Positions 25,803 through 34,716 of a stretch of 64,000 bases of DNA are shown here, one piece after another. Positions within the stretch are counted from its first letter, which is position 1. The number at the start of each line of letters is the position of its first letter. The notes beneath the pieces were generated by a model, which was not told the origin of the DNA, did no database searches, and worked only from the letters and a program-made list of their open reading frames with translations. Origin of the DNA: Sphingobacteriales bacterium (lineage in GTDB: Bacteria > Bacteroidota > Bacteroidia > Chitinophagales > CAIOSU01); NCBI GenBank assembly GCA_027483645.1, contig JAIXUD010000002.1, forward strand, positions 248,001 through 312,000, read 5' to 3'. A program made the position numbers and the translations under genes.

Positions 25803-27980
25803 ATGAATAGGTGGGTTTCTATGCTTAATGCACGTTTTTTGCTATTTGCCGCGGCCTTGCTCTTGTTAGCAGATGTTGATTTGTTTGCGCAAAGGCCAGA
25901 GCAAGACTGTTTTGAAGCAATCCCTGTTTGCCAAACCGTATACAACCAAGGTACCAGTTATGATGGCTTTGGCACTACTGATGAGATATTAAATAGACCA
26001 GGTACTTGCCTAATTACAGGCGAAAACAACTCGGTTTGGTACATTTTTACCGTATCAGCCTCAGGAAACTTAGAATTCACGCTATCGCCCAACCTAGTCG
26101 TTGATGACTATGATTTTTCATTGTTTAACCTTACCGGTTTTTCTTGTGAGGATATTGCCAGCGGGGCCGCACCAGAAGTAAGGTGCAACTTTGCAGTAAC
26201 CCCCGGAGTATCTACAGGTATATCAAGTACTGGCACTGGTATTTCTGCTGGCCCCAATGGACCCGACTTTTTAACGCCACTGGCAGTAACGGCAGGTGAA
26301 ACCTACGTATTGGTGGTTGATAACTTTACTTCAAATGGCGGTGGATACACGCTGGATTTTTCGGCGGGTACTGCAGAGATTGCAGATACGGTTGAGCCCT
26401 TTGTAGATTCGGTAGTATCGTGGAACTGTGACACTACCCGATTTATTGATATTTTCTTCTCTGAGCCTGTCGATTGCAATACTATATTGGCTAACGGCTC
26501 GCAGTTTGGCATATATGGTCCACAAGCAGTAAGTGTTATAGGCGCGGTGGGGATTGATTGTGCTGGGCAGCAAACTTTCACTACTGGTATACGCTTGCAG
26601 ATTGCCTCACCGATTTTAGTAGGTGGCACTTATTATTTCAACTCGATACCAGGTACGGGTGGGCTAAGTGTGCTTGATGTTTGCGGTAGGGCGGTAGTGG
26701 CTGATAGTGCCACTATTGTGGCAAACGCAATAGTGTTACCTAGCTTTACTTACGGCATAGCAGCCAGTTGCATAGTTGATACACTCCGTTTTGTAAATAC
26801 ATCCTTACCAAGTACCACCAACGGCAACCCCATTTGGGATTGGAATTTTGGGGATAATAGCCCTAATAGCAACCTGCAAGACCCAACGCACACATTCCCC
26901 GATACTATATTGTACAATGTAACTCTTACCGCTACTACCGATGATGGTTGTGTTTTTACAAGTGATTCTGTAATACCAGTCGATCGTTCTTATAATGCTG
27001 TGTTTACCTTTGCGCCTACCGAAGTATGCCCCAATGAGCCAGTACAGTTTGTTGACATTAGCCCAGCATCGGCCGATAGGTGGGAGTGGGATTTTGGTGA
27101 CAACAACATATCGGGCGACCAAAACCCGGTAAACATCTACACTGCACCTGGTACCTATGTAGTTACTTTGATAGTAAGCGAGCCATCTGCTTTTGGTAGA
27201 TGTAGCGATACGGCTAGGCAGAATCTACTGGTATTGCCCGATGTTACTGCCAGCTTTGATATTAGCGCTACCCAAATTTGCGAGGGTTCGCCAGTAGTAT
27301 TTACCGACCTCACTACTGGCTTCCCTAGTGCTTGGTTTTGGGATTTTGGCAACGGTGATACTTCCATCGTTCAGAACCCCACCTATATTTATGATTCAGT
27401 TGGTGTATTCTCCATTAGCCTAGAAGTAAGTAATGCTTGCAATGTTGATAATGCTTCACAGAATTTTGAAGTGTTTGCTATACCGGTGTTCGATTTGGGC
27501 AGGGATACAGCCATTTGTTTCGATAGGGCGGTTACCTTAACCGGCTTCCCCGGTGCCACTATGGTATGGTCTACCGGCCAAACCGGCGACTCCATTGTAG
27601 TAATCGGCGCACCGATAGAAGTACGCGGCAGTGCCAGCAGCAATGGCTGCACCTACGATGATGCTATTATTATTGATGAGTTGCAAGAGGGTTGTATTAT
27701 AGTGCCGGTACCGAGCGCATTTACCCCGAACAATGATGGCTCAAACGATCTTTGGCGTTTGGTAAACCCACAGCGCTTGTTGAGCATTGAAGTGTGGGTG
27801 TATAATCGTTGGGGCCAACTGGTGTTTTTCGATGACCAGTTGAACTTCGCTTGGGATGGAAACTTTAAAGGAGAACGTGCTGAGATGGGCGTATACTCAT
27901 ACATTTTAAAAGGCTTCGGCGAAAGCAGCCGAGGCAGAGAGCCCGTATACTTTAGGGGCAACCTAACCTTAGTACGGTAG
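25803..27980 (+). CDS. Secreted PKD-domain protein with T9SS type B sorting domain
   Basis: A 725-residue cell-surface or secreted protein. A signal peptide (to LFAQ) is followed by a domain with paired cysteines (DCFEAIPVCQTVY, NNSVWYIFTV) of the kind seen at the N-terminus of many type B cargo proteins. An Ig-like segment (about 195-300) precedes three PKD modules with the WxWDFGD/GDG core (near residues 345, 425 and 515). The C-terminus (PSAFTPNNDGSND, VYNRWGQLVF, WDGNFKG, GVYSYILKG, GNLTLVR) is the gliding-motility-associated type B sorting domain. It should be exported by the T9SS encoded nearby. A second start at 25821 gives a more usual signal peptide. Ligand unknown. Confidence 0.92.
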   Translation: MNRWVSMLNARFLLFAAALLLLADVDLFAQRPEQDCFEAIPVCQTVYNQGTSYDGFGTTDEILNRPGTCLITGENNSVWYIFTVSASGNLEFTLSPNLVVDDYDFSLFNLTGFSCEDIASGAAPEVRCNFAVTPGVSTGISSTGTGISAGPNGPDFLTPLAVTAGETYVLVVDNFTSNGGGYTLDFSAGTAEIADTVEPFVDSVVSWNCDTTRFIDIFFSEPVDCNTILANGSQFGIYGPQAVSVIGAVGIDCAGQQTFTTGIRLQIASPILVGGTYYFNSIPGTGGLSVLDVCGRAVVADSATIVANAIVLPSFTYGIAASCIVDTLRFVNTSLPSTTNGNPIWDWNFGDNSPNSNLQDPTHTFPDTILYNVTLTATTDDGCVFTSDSVIPVDRSYNAVFTFAPTEVCPNEPVQFVDISPASADRWEWDFGDNNISGDQNPVNIYTAPGTYVVTLIVSEPSAFGRCSDTARQNLLVLPDVTASFDISATQICEGSPVVFTDLTTGFPSAWFWDFGNGDTSIVQNPTYIYDSVGVFSISLEVSNACNVDNASQNFEVFAIPVFDLGRDTAICFDRAVTLTGFPGATMVWSTGQTGDSIVVIGAPIEVRGSASSNGCTYDDAIIIDELQEGCIIVPVPSAFTPNNDGSNDLWRLVNPQRLLSIEVWVYNRWGQLVFFDDQLNFAWDGNFKGERAEMGVYSYILKGFGESSRGREPVYFRGNLTLVR

Positions 27981-28011
27981 TCATTACCATTTCGTTATTG
28001 ATTTTTCGGGC

Positions 28012-29106
28012 ATGAAAACAACCAATATACTTGCCGCTAACATGGGTTTGATGCACGGCATCAACGATTGTACGGCAGGGTTTATATTAGGCAGTTTAGC
28101 TACCCTCCATCCTGACCCGGTTGCTGTAAGCTGGTGGATATTAATTTACAACGCACTCGCATTTGGCGGCCAAGCACCTTTGGCTATTTTCGCAGATAAG
28201 TTTAGCCAAGGCAAGCTACTGTTTACTTTGGGTATTGTATGCAACTTATCGGGTTTGCTATTAGCCATTACCTCCCCGTTGCTTGCGGTCGTTTTTTTAG
28301 GCATTGGTTCGGCATTGGTGCATATTGTTGGTGGCAGTGTTTGCCTTCAAGCATCGCCCGGCAAGGCTAGTGCAGCAGGTGTGTTTACCGCGCCAGGTGT
28401 GCTAGGTTTGGCATTTGGTGGGTTAATGGCGTTCACCGGTGTAAGCTTGGTTTGGCCCTTGGTGTTTGCGACAGCGATTGTTGCCTTAGCCGCATTGTCG
28501 CTTACTTGGCCCAGCACAGCCAAAGTTAACACAGTGGCCAGCTCTAGCAGCATACAATTGGATAGGCACGATTGGATAATGATATTGCTGCTCTTAGCCA
28601 TCGCCATGCGGTCCGCTATTTGGAATACCTTCCAACTCATCAACCAAGGTGATTATCATTTGCTGTTGCTACTGGCTGCCGCGGCCATGGGCGGCAAGTT
28701 GGTGGGTGGTTACTTGGCCGATAGGGTAGGGTGGCGCAATTACGCATTGGGAGCCCTGCTACTAGCTGCACCGCTGCTTACTTTTGGTGGTCGCAAACCA
28801 GTGTTGCTTGCTATTGGCGTGGGCTTGTTGCAGTCAGTTACCCCATTGGCGCTGGCTGCTATGCACCGCTCGTTGCCATACCGCCCGGCGCTCGCCACTG
28901 GGCTTACTTTAGGCTTAGCCATAGTGGTAGGAGGCATTCCGCTGCTTATAGGTTGGGATTGGTTTAGCAACCCGCTGAGCTTACTAGTTGCAATGCCACT
29001 GTTAGCTGCGGCATATTTTGGGCTGTTGAAATGGCAAGAAGAGCAATCAAAAAGGATAAGCATCGATGCCCAGCCAGTACAACACCGGGAACAGGCAGGC
29101 GGTTAA
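28012..29106 (+). CDS. Major facilitator superfamily transporter
   Basis: A 364-residue integral inner-membrane protein with about 11-12 predicted segments. NxGxxHGxND near the N-terminus and AIFADKFSQGK after the second and third segments resemble the MFS signature between helices 2 and 3; GGYLADRVG repeats it in the second half. The length is at the short end for MFS. The final 60 bases overlap the 3' end of the opposite gene at 29047-29379. Substrate unknown. Confidence 0.8.
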   Translation: MKTTNILAANMGLMHGINDCTAGFILGSLATLHPDPVAVSWWILIYNALAFGGQAPLAIFADKFSQGKLLFTLGIVCNLSGLLLAITSPLLAVVFLGIGSALVHIVGGSVCLQASPGKASAAGVFTAPGVLGLAFGGLMAFTGVSLVWPLVFATAIVALAALSLTWPSTAKVNTVASSSSIQLDRHDWIMILLLLAIAMRSAIWNTFQLINQGDYHLLLLLAAAAMGGKLVGGYLADRVGWRNYALGALLLAAPLLTFGGRKPVLLAIGVGLLQSVTPLALAAMHRSLPYRPALATGLTLGLAIVVGGIPLLIGWDWFSNPLSLLVAMPLLAAAYFGLLKWQEEQSKRISIDAQPVQHREQAGG

Positions 29107-29379
29107 TAGATTGGCAGCAATACTCGCAAGGGCTGCCTTTAGCACTCCCGTATTCCAATACAAATAAATGGCAACTGCTTCAGTGGCAAAAATAATGCCC
29201 TCTACCAGGTACCAATTTACCTCAAGCTCATGTACAGCATACGTACCAATAGGTAGGGTGAATACATTTACGAGGATAGAAAACTTTAGGGCGGCCCACC
29301 ATTCTTTCCTAAAAAACAGCAGCCATACTAGGTATTCCAAGATGATGGTAAGAGTAAGGTTGAAGAGTAATTGTGTCAC
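29047..29379 (-). CDS. Four-segment membrane protein of unknown function
   Basis: A 110-residue polytopic protein with about four hydrophobic segments. Conserved-looking motifs are EYLVWLLFFRKEW, FSILVNVFTLPIGTY, and an acidic Glu in the second half (IIFATEAVAIYLYW, then ASIAANLLTA). It starts with a GTG that overlaps the stop of the upstream 34-residue gene (GTGA), so translation is coupled. It is the last gene in the minus-strand unit 30648-29047. I recall similar membrane proteins alongside signal-peptide proteins of the type upstream here, but no function. Confidence 0.75.
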   Translation of the reverse strand: MTQLLFNLTLTIILEYLVWLLFFRKEWWAALKFSILVNVFTLPIGTYAVHELEVNWYLVEGIIFATEAVAIYLYWNTGVLKAALASIAANLLTACLFPVLYWLGIDAYPF

Positions 29380-29480
29380 TTCTTTTCGGTAAGTACTTTT
29401 AATAGATGTGCGAGCATGCCAATTGCTATGATACCCAGAGGTAAGGCAATCAATCCAACGGATGGAATTGCTAAATCCAT
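29376..29480 (-). CDS. 34-residue membrane microprotein
   Basis: A very short gene (ATG at 29480, TGA at 29378-29376) encoding MDLAIPSVGLIALPLGI followed by a second hydrophobic half and the charged tail VLTEKK, enough for one membrane span. Its stop codon overlaps the GTG of the next gene. It begins 4 bases after the stop of the 181-residue gene. This tight fit on both sides is the main evidence that it is translated. Function unknown. Confidence 0.65.
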   Translation of the reverse strand: MDLAIPSVGLIALPLGIIAIGMLAHLLKVLTEKK

Positions 29481-29484
29481 CGCG

Positions 29485-30030
29485 CTAGGCACTTAGTTTT
29501 TGAGCGGTAGATTGCCGCCTGCGTATTTGCCATATTAATAAACCAAGCGCAAAAGCTGAAATTGGAATAACGCCCCACCAGCCCAACATTTCTAAACCAT
29601 TTTTTTTCAAGGTATTATCGCCAGCCGCATTATCGTATATTATTTCAAGTATTACTTCTCGTTCGGTAATTTTTTTAATTGCTACTTTATCCAGCACAGT
29701 TAGCCTTCTCGTGTCATATTCTATGCCGCCTACTAGCTGGTTTCCTTTTATCTCGGTGCCACTCGTTTTATGCTTAGCAATAACGGTAGCCTCGCTGCCT
29801 CTCGGTGGCTGGTATTGTTCGCCTTGTTTTACAGTTACTGTTACTTCACCTGCTGGCTGGTAGCCACGATTGTATTTAAATGTTTGGTAGGTAATGCAGA
29901 AATCGTATTCAGGGTAATCGTTTAAGTTGGTAAAGGTAATCGTCTTGTATACAGTACCTTCCATAATTATATCGGCCTTAGCAGTTAAGGCTAAGCTGAA
30001 AATCATAAGTAACAAGATAGTGCGATACAT
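29485..30030 (-). CDS. Single-pass membrane protein with exported Ig-like domain, copy 2
   Basis: A 181-residue protein with a cleavable signal peptide ending at AKAD, an exported beta-rich domain (about 20-145) and one C-terminal membrane span (about 150-168) before a basic tail (IRRRQSTAQK). It is paralogous to the gene upstream: both mature proteins begin AD-x-I, have a TNL-x2-YP-(E/D)Y motif near residue 35 and a (K/Q)GN-(Q/S)-L motif near residue 95. Topology predicts the domain in the periplasm, anchored at its C-terminus. Not assigned to a known family by me. Confidence 0.8.
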   Translation of the reverse strand: MYRTILLLMIFSLALTAKADIIMEGTVYKTITFTNLNDYPEYDFCITYQTFKYNRGYQPAGEVTVTVKQGEQYQPPRGSEATVIAKHKTSGTEIKGNQLVGGIEYDTRRLTVLDKVAIKKITEREVILEIIYDNAAGDNTLKKNGLEMLGWWGVIPISAFALGLLIWQIRRRQSTAQKLSA

Positions 30031-30108
30031 AGGCGAAGTTTATGATAAATATAGCAATTGTTTATTTGTTCTTACTACCCAATATTACTGATTTTCAAAC
30101 ATCTATGG

Positions 30109-30648
30109 TTATTTTTTAGCAAATCGCCTTTGTAGTACAAAAATGAAAATGAAAAAACAACTGCTAGAAAGCAACAGCATAGTATAGCTAGCCCAAGTAT
30201 CTCCAAATAGTGCGCCTTTCTTGGTCTTGGCATGGTAATGATACCGATGGAGCTTCGTTTCCCATTTAAACTTATCACTGTTTAGGTGAGTTATCTCCAT
30301 TACATCAACCACATAATTCAGCTTTTTACCGTAATACTTATGATATGTACGTAGGGAATTACCTTGCAATCTTTTTGTGGTATCGTTTACATTTACTGCT
30401 TCAATTACTAAATAATCCCTGCCTTCTGTTTCGCATAAAATATGCTTACCCGGCTCAAAAAGAAATCGTTGCTTTACCGTATCCATTAAAAAGTCGTACA
30501 ATACCAAGTGGATTCGGTAATCAGGATAAGCAGCTAGATTGGTAATAGTATAACCAACATTAACCACGTTCTTGGTGGGCGGGCCAATCATATCAGCCTT
30601 AACTGTTAAAGAAGTGATCAACAATAACGATAGTAGCCAACGTACCAT
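30109..30648 (-). CDS. Single-pass membrane protein with exported Ig-like domain, copy 1
   Basis: A 179-residue protein with the same plan as the following paralogue: signal peptide to VKAD, exported domain starting MIGPPTKNVV, TNLAAYPDYRIHLVLYDF, LQGNSLR, and a C-terminal membrane span (about 155-172) with the basic end QRRFAKK. It is the first gene of a four-gene unit (179, 181, 34 and 110 residues) and lies divergent from the DUF2461 gene. I recall families of this ADxIxPP type in several phyla but know no function. Confidence 0.8.
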   Translation of the reverse strand: MVRWLLSLLLITSLTVKADMIGPPTKNVVNVGYTITNLAAYPDYRIHLVLYDFLMDTVKQRFLFEPGKHILCETEGRDYLVIEAVNVNDTTKRLQGNSLRTYHKYYGKKLNYVVDVMEITHLNSDKFKWETKLHRYHYHAKTKKGALFGDTWASYTMLLLSSSCFFIFIFVLQRRFAKK

Positions 30649-30730
30649 ATATGGTATTTTAGTATAAACGAAACAATGCTTTCTGCTATTGTGGGCAATT
30701 TACTATCTTTCAGTTAGAAACCTCCGTGTA

Positions 30731-31387
30731 ATGCTACAACTTGATACCCTGCAATACCTGCGCGAATTAAACGCAAACAATAACAAAACCTGGTTTGATG
30801 CGAACAAAAAGCGCTTTGAGACCGCCAAGAAAGACGTGGAGCAACTGGTAACCGAATTGCTAGCAGGCTGTGCTAAGTTTGAGCCAGCACTGGCCGATTA
30901 TAAGGCCAAGGATTGTGTGTTCCGTATTTATAGAGATGTGCGCTTCGCTAAGGATAAAACGCCTTACAAAAATAATATGGGAGCATGGTTTAATAAGGGT
31001 GGCAAAAAGGCACCGCATGCGGGTTACTACCTGCATATTGAGCCTGGAAATTCGTTTTTGGCTGGTGGTATGTACATGCCCGAGTCGGAGCAGTTGAAGA
31101 GTGTACGCCAAGAGATTGATTATAACACGGAGGAGTTCAACGGTATAATTGCAAATGCCAAATTCAAAAAGACCTTTGGCGAATTGGACGACCATAAGCT
31201 AAAAACTACCCCAAAAGGATACGACAAAACCCACCCAGAGATTGAAACGCTAAAGCAAACCAGCTTTGTGGTATCGCACAAGATAAGTGATGAAGAGTTG
31301 CTGGATAAGAAGTTTGTAGCCAAAGCAATTGCAACATTCGAAACGCTCCATCCGTTCAATGCTTTCTTAAACAGAGTACTTGAGTAG
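30731..31387 (+). CDS. DUF2461 family protein
   Basis: A 218-residue cytoplasmic protein. The family signature is LQYLRELNANNNKTWFDANK at the N-terminus, FRIYRDVRFAKDKTPYKNN, and the central GYYLHIEPGNSFLAGGMYMPE. I set the start at the ATG at 30731 (MLQLDTLQ); the frame is open 14 codons further but that part lacks family similarity. Biochemical role unknown. It is convergent with the OmpA-family gene. Confidence 0.92.
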   Translation: MLQLDTLQYLRELNANNNKTWFDANKKRFETAKKDVEQLVTELLAGCAKFEPALADYKAKDCVFRIYRDVRFAKDKTPYKNNMGAWFNKGGKKAPHAGYYLHIEPGNSFLAGGMYMPESEQLKSVRQEIDYNTEEFNGIIANAKFKKTFGELDDHKLKTTPKGYDKTHPEIETLKQTSFVVSHKISDEELLDKKFVAKAIATFETLHPFNAFLNRVLE

Positions 31388-31400
31388 CGTTGAAACAGTC

Positions 31401-31428
31401 ATGGTCCATCGTCCATGGTCCATCGTCC
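31401..31428 (+). repeat. Exact tandem duplication of a 14-mer (ATGGTCCATCGTCC)
   Basis: Two identical adjacent 14-base units lie in the 47-base gap between convergent genes. A relative in opposite orientation is at 59787-59806. Confidence 0.85.
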
Positions 31429-31434
31429 AAAAAA

Positions 31435-33510
31435 CTACTCCCCATATCGCTTATCCTCATAGTTCAGTGGGGCATCCAGCGTACCTATGATTTTAAACTC
31501 GGTGCGGCGGTTATTTTGGTGGCAAGGGCAATCGCCTTCGCCGGCTGGTGGGCAGTCAGTATAGCTGCTGCAATCTTCCATTACTTGCGTTTCACCATAG
31601 CCTTTTGCTCGCAATCGCTCAATGGGTATTCCTTTTGATAGTAAATATTTCATCGCGCTTTCCGCACGGCGCTGGCTCAGGTTGTTGTTGTACTCGTCGG
31701 TAGCGCGCGTATCCGTATGCGAGCCTAGCTCCACTATGATATTGGGGTTATCCATCATCAGGTTATATAGCGTATCCAAGGTTAGTTTAGATGCATCTCG
31801 AAGAAACCACTGATCGTAGTCATAATAGATGTTGCGCAAGCGATACGCTTTACCAAGTACCAGTTTCTGCACATAAATGTCCACGTGTAGCGTGTCCGAT
31901 TCCACCAAACCCATGGTGTTGAAGGATGATGACCCTGGCAGGTAACCCACTGCACTACCGTTTACTTTATAGCGTTTTTCGAAGTCGATGGTAAAGAAGT
32001 ACTCCTGGCTATTTTGGGTAGTATCTTTGCCCAACTCTACGTCCATGCGGTTGCCGCCATCATCGCTTAGCGCTAGGGTAACTAAGGCATTGTTGATGGG
32101 GGTTTTGGTAGGGTCGTCTTTATCCAACACAAAGCCCTTTACCGCAATTAGCTTCGGCACAGCCACTGGTGGCGCAAACATAAAGATGTCGTCGCAGCAG
32201 GTTTCACTTTTAATGGAGATGATGCCTGGCCTGTTTGATACCACAAAACCGGTAATCCTATCAGGATTAATTCGGAAGTACATATCATCGGTCTGCGAAT
32301 TGTAGGGCGGCCCGATGTTTCCTGGCTCTGTCCATTTATTGGTGCTACCTGCTGTTTTAAAGATGTCATATCCACCCACGCCTACTAATCCATTGCTGCT
32401 GAAGTATAGGGTATCCTTTTCTATATCATAAAATGGTGTGGCCTCGTTGCGGTCGGTGTTTATCTTGCTACCTGCATTTTTAGCCGCATTGAAGCCTCCA
32501 TTTTTCTTTTTTATGGCAAACCAAATATCCATACCGCCGCGCCCGCCAGGTTGGTTGCTAGCAAAGTAGAGCACCTCCTGGCCTTTCTCATCTATCCCTA
32601 CATTGGGCTGGGTGCAGTTGTATCCGCTAGGGTTTATTTCGGGGCCCAAGTCTACCGGGGTTTGCCATTGGCCATCTTTCCACTCGCTTACGTATATGGC
32701 ACACAGTATCTCATTGCGGCGTTCTTCCCAGCAACGCGTAAAGTAAAAACTCTTTCTATCTGGGCTATAGGTACCGTTCCCCACGTGGCTATCATCAAAC
32801 TGGAACTGTGTAAAAGGCGTTGCTTCAGTAAAGGTATCGCCCGCCAAGGTGGAGCCGTAAAATTTAATGTAGTGTTTATCTTGGGTAGTATCACGCTCGT
32901 TGTAGCGTATTACGGTATCGCTGGGCAGGCTGGCAAACAGCAACGTGGTATCGTCCCAATACATAGGCGAGATATCGGTATATGGCGAGTTAACAGCAGC
33001 ATTTAAGTGTTTCAGTTCCATTATGGGTGTCTGCTGCTTTAGTTGCAGTGCTAGTTCGCATCCGTCGGCCTCGGTTTTAGCCCATCTCTTGTAATAGCTA
33101 TCCTTTCCCCTATAAGCTTTCTGAAACTGGTTAAAGAGTGCCAATGCGTCAGCGTATTTGCCGTTCATTTTTGCCATCAGCGCGTAAAAGTATAAGGCTT
33201 GTGGATAGGCGCTGACATCAAGGCTATCTACTTGCCTGTACCATTTCTCCGCATTTTTATAGTCTCTAGCGGCTCGGTATGTTTCTGCCAATTGCCAGGT
33301 GTACTTGCTGTTATCTGGCTTTAGTTGTAGGTAAGCCTCCAGTGCGTCGGTAGCATCGTATAAGTTGCCAGAGCGCAACTGCTTTTTGGCTTTGCGCAAT
33401 TGCTTGCGAGGGCTCTCGGCATTGGGTTTGTTGGCGGTGCTGTCGGTTTGGGCCATCAGCATGCCAACATGCAATAGAAGCATTAGCAGCAACAATAAAC
33501 GGTAGGTCAC
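31435..33510 (-). CDS. OmpA-family protein with TPR and PD40 repeats (PorE/SprD-like)
   Basis: An outer-membrane-associated protein of about 691 residues. TPR-like helices (about 30-125) are followed by PD40 beta-propeller repeats (for example YSPDRKSFYFTR, LYFASNQPGGRGGMDIWF, DTLYFSSNGLVGVGGYDIF), a carboxypeptidase-regulatory-like domain and a C-terminal OmpA peptidoglycan-binding domain (VELGSHTDTRATDEYNNNLSQRRAESAM, RLRAKGYGE). This order matches PorE-type T9SS proteins and resembles SprD of the sprB locus. The open frame reaches 33579, but that stretch is a perfect terminator hairpin; I use the GTG at 33510, which gives a clean signal peptide (RLLLLLMLLLHVGMLMAQ). Confidence 0.85.
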   Translation of the reverse strand: MTYRLLLLLMLLLHVGMLMAQTDSTANKPNAESPRKQLRKAKKQLRSGNLYDATDALEAYLQLKPDNSKYTWQLAETYRAARDYKNAEKWYRQVDSLDVSAYPQALYFYALMAKMNGKYADALALFNQFQKAYRGKDSYYKRWAKTEADGCELALQLKQQTPIMELKHLNAAVNSPYTDISPMYWDDTTLLFASLPSDTVIRYNERDTTQDKHYIKFYGSTLAGDTFTEATPFTQFQFDDSHVGNGTYSPDRKSFYFTRCWEERRNEILCAIYVSEWKDGQWQTPVDLGPEINPSGYNCTQPNVGIDEKGQEVLYFASNQPGGRGGMDIWFAIKKKNGGFNAAKNAGSKINTDRNEATPFYDIEKDTLYFSSNGLVGVGGYDIFKTAGSTNKWTEPGNIGPPYNSQTDDMYFRINPDRITGFVVSNRPGIISIKSETCCDDIFMFAPPVAVPKLIAVKGFVLDKDDPTKTPINNALVTLALSDDGGNRMDVELGKDTTQNSQEYFFTIDFEKRYKVNGSAVGYLPGSSSFNTMGLVESDTLHVDIYVQKLVLGKAYRLRNIYYDYDQWFLRDASKLTLDTLYNLMMDNPNIIVELGSHTDTRATDEYNNNLSQRRAESAMKYLLSKGIPIERLRAKGYGETQVMEDCSSYTDCPPAGEGDCPCHQNNRRTEFKIIGTLDAPLNYEDKRYGE

Positions 33511-33529
33511 TATTCGTAAGGTTTTGGGC

Positions 33530-33566
33530 AAAAAAAGAGGTGCAAACATTGGTTGTTTGCACCTCT
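33530..33566 (-). terminator. Perfect 13-bp terminator/attenuator between the PorP/SprF and OmpA-family genes
   Basis: On the minus strand AGAGGTGCAAACA pairs perfectly with TGTTTGCACCTCT around a 5-base loop and is followed by seven T. It lies 44 bases after the PorP/SprF stop and 20 bases before the proposed GTG of the OmpA-family gene. Confidence 0.9.
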
Positions 33567-33609
33567 TAATATTAGTCAATCTTTGCTATTTCAGCAAACG
33601 CTTTTGTGT

Positions 33610-34698
33610 TTAGAAGCTAGGGCAAATGGTTTTGCTTGCATTTTTCTTAAAGGCACCTACATAAGCCAATGATAACTCAAATGCACCACGGGTGTTGGTA
33701 GCGTTGGTAAGCTCCGAGAAGTTCAAATCATAGCTCACACCCAAGGTAAAGCCAATGTAATCCAAGCGGGCAGCCAATATTAGAGCTTCACTGGTTATAC
33801 CACCTTTATCGGTTACGTTATCACGACCTACAATACGGTAGTAAGGGCCTACGTAGAATGCATTGCCTTGCGGATCGCTCTTGTCAAAGAATACTTTGGC
33901 CATCGCACCTAGGTTCATTTCAAATGCTGGGCCTTGGCTCAAAATCATCAAAGTAGGCAACACGTCCACTTGGCTACGTTTGCCCAATGGCAAGCTTGCA
34001 CCTACAGTACCAGTATACTTCATCGGTAAGTCAGCATTCTGGCCTTCGTAGAACGATTGGTTTGGGGTGTTTAAGTGGCCCAAAGAGAAACCAGCGTAAG
34101 TATTAAAGCGGCCTTTATTTTTTTTGCTAGCATAATACCACATCAAACCTGCGTTCACATCAAAGAACATAAACTGGTCGTCGCCAATTACTTCGCCACT
34201 AATTAGGTTAGGGTCAAAACCCTCACCATCAAATTGGTTACCGAAACGAAGGTTGTTGTAATTCAACCCGCGCTGCGCGGCACCAGCTTGAATGCCCAAT
34301 GTTACGTAGTGGTTGGCATCCCTGCTCAAAGACTTATGGTAGGCAAAGCTTGCATTAATTTGGTTGGTACCAAATTCAGCCTCACCAGCTTTGTCGGTTA
34401 AAAACACCACGCCTACACCAAAAGCATCTTTCATATTTCCGATAGGCGCAAAGCGCATATCAAAAGAGCCAGAGAAAGTACGAAATAATGGAACGGCCTC
34501 ATCGCCAAGGATACTGCGCCACTGGCTGCGGTATATGGCTGATACTCGGTAATTGCCATTGAACAAACCAGTCATAGCTGGATTGAGAATTTGAGGCGCG
34601 GCGTTGTATTGCGAGAAGCGTGGATCTTGTGCAAAAGCATCATTACCCAGCAGCATTGCTGCAAATACGAAGATTAGAAGTCGGGACATCTGTTTCAT
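33610..34698 (-). CDS. sprF: PorP/SprF family outer-membrane protein, adhesin-linked
   Basis: A 362-residue barrel with signal peptide to FAQ and the family signature DPRFSQYNAAPQILNPAMTGLFNG. It starts 18 bases after the stop of the SprB-like adhesin gene, the same arrangement as sprB-sprF in Flavobacterium johnsoniae, where SprF is required for SprB to reach the surface. It is a paralogue of the gene at 13270-14289. The symbol is given by position and family; dedicated service to this adhesin is inferred. Confidence 0.88.
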   Translation of the reverse strand: MKQMSRLLIFVFAAMLLGNDAFAQDPRFSQYNAAPQILNPAMTGLFNGNYRVSAIYRSQWRSILGDEAVPLFRTFSGSFDMRFAPIGNMKDAFGVGVVFLTDKAGEAEFGTNQINASFAYHKSLSRDANHYVTLGIQAGAAQRGLNYNNLRFGNQFDGEGFDPNLISGEVIGDDQFMFFDVNAGLMWYYASKKNKGRFNTYAGFSLGHLNTPNQSFYEGQNADLPMKYTGTVGASLPLGKRSQVDVLPTLMILSQGPAFEMNLGAMAKVFFDKSDPQGNAFYVGPYYRIVGRDNVTDKGGITSEALILAARLDYIGFTLGVSYDLNFSELTNATNTRGAFELSLAYVGAFKKNASKTICPSF

Positions 34699-34716
34699 GA
34701 GACCTAAAATACAAAA

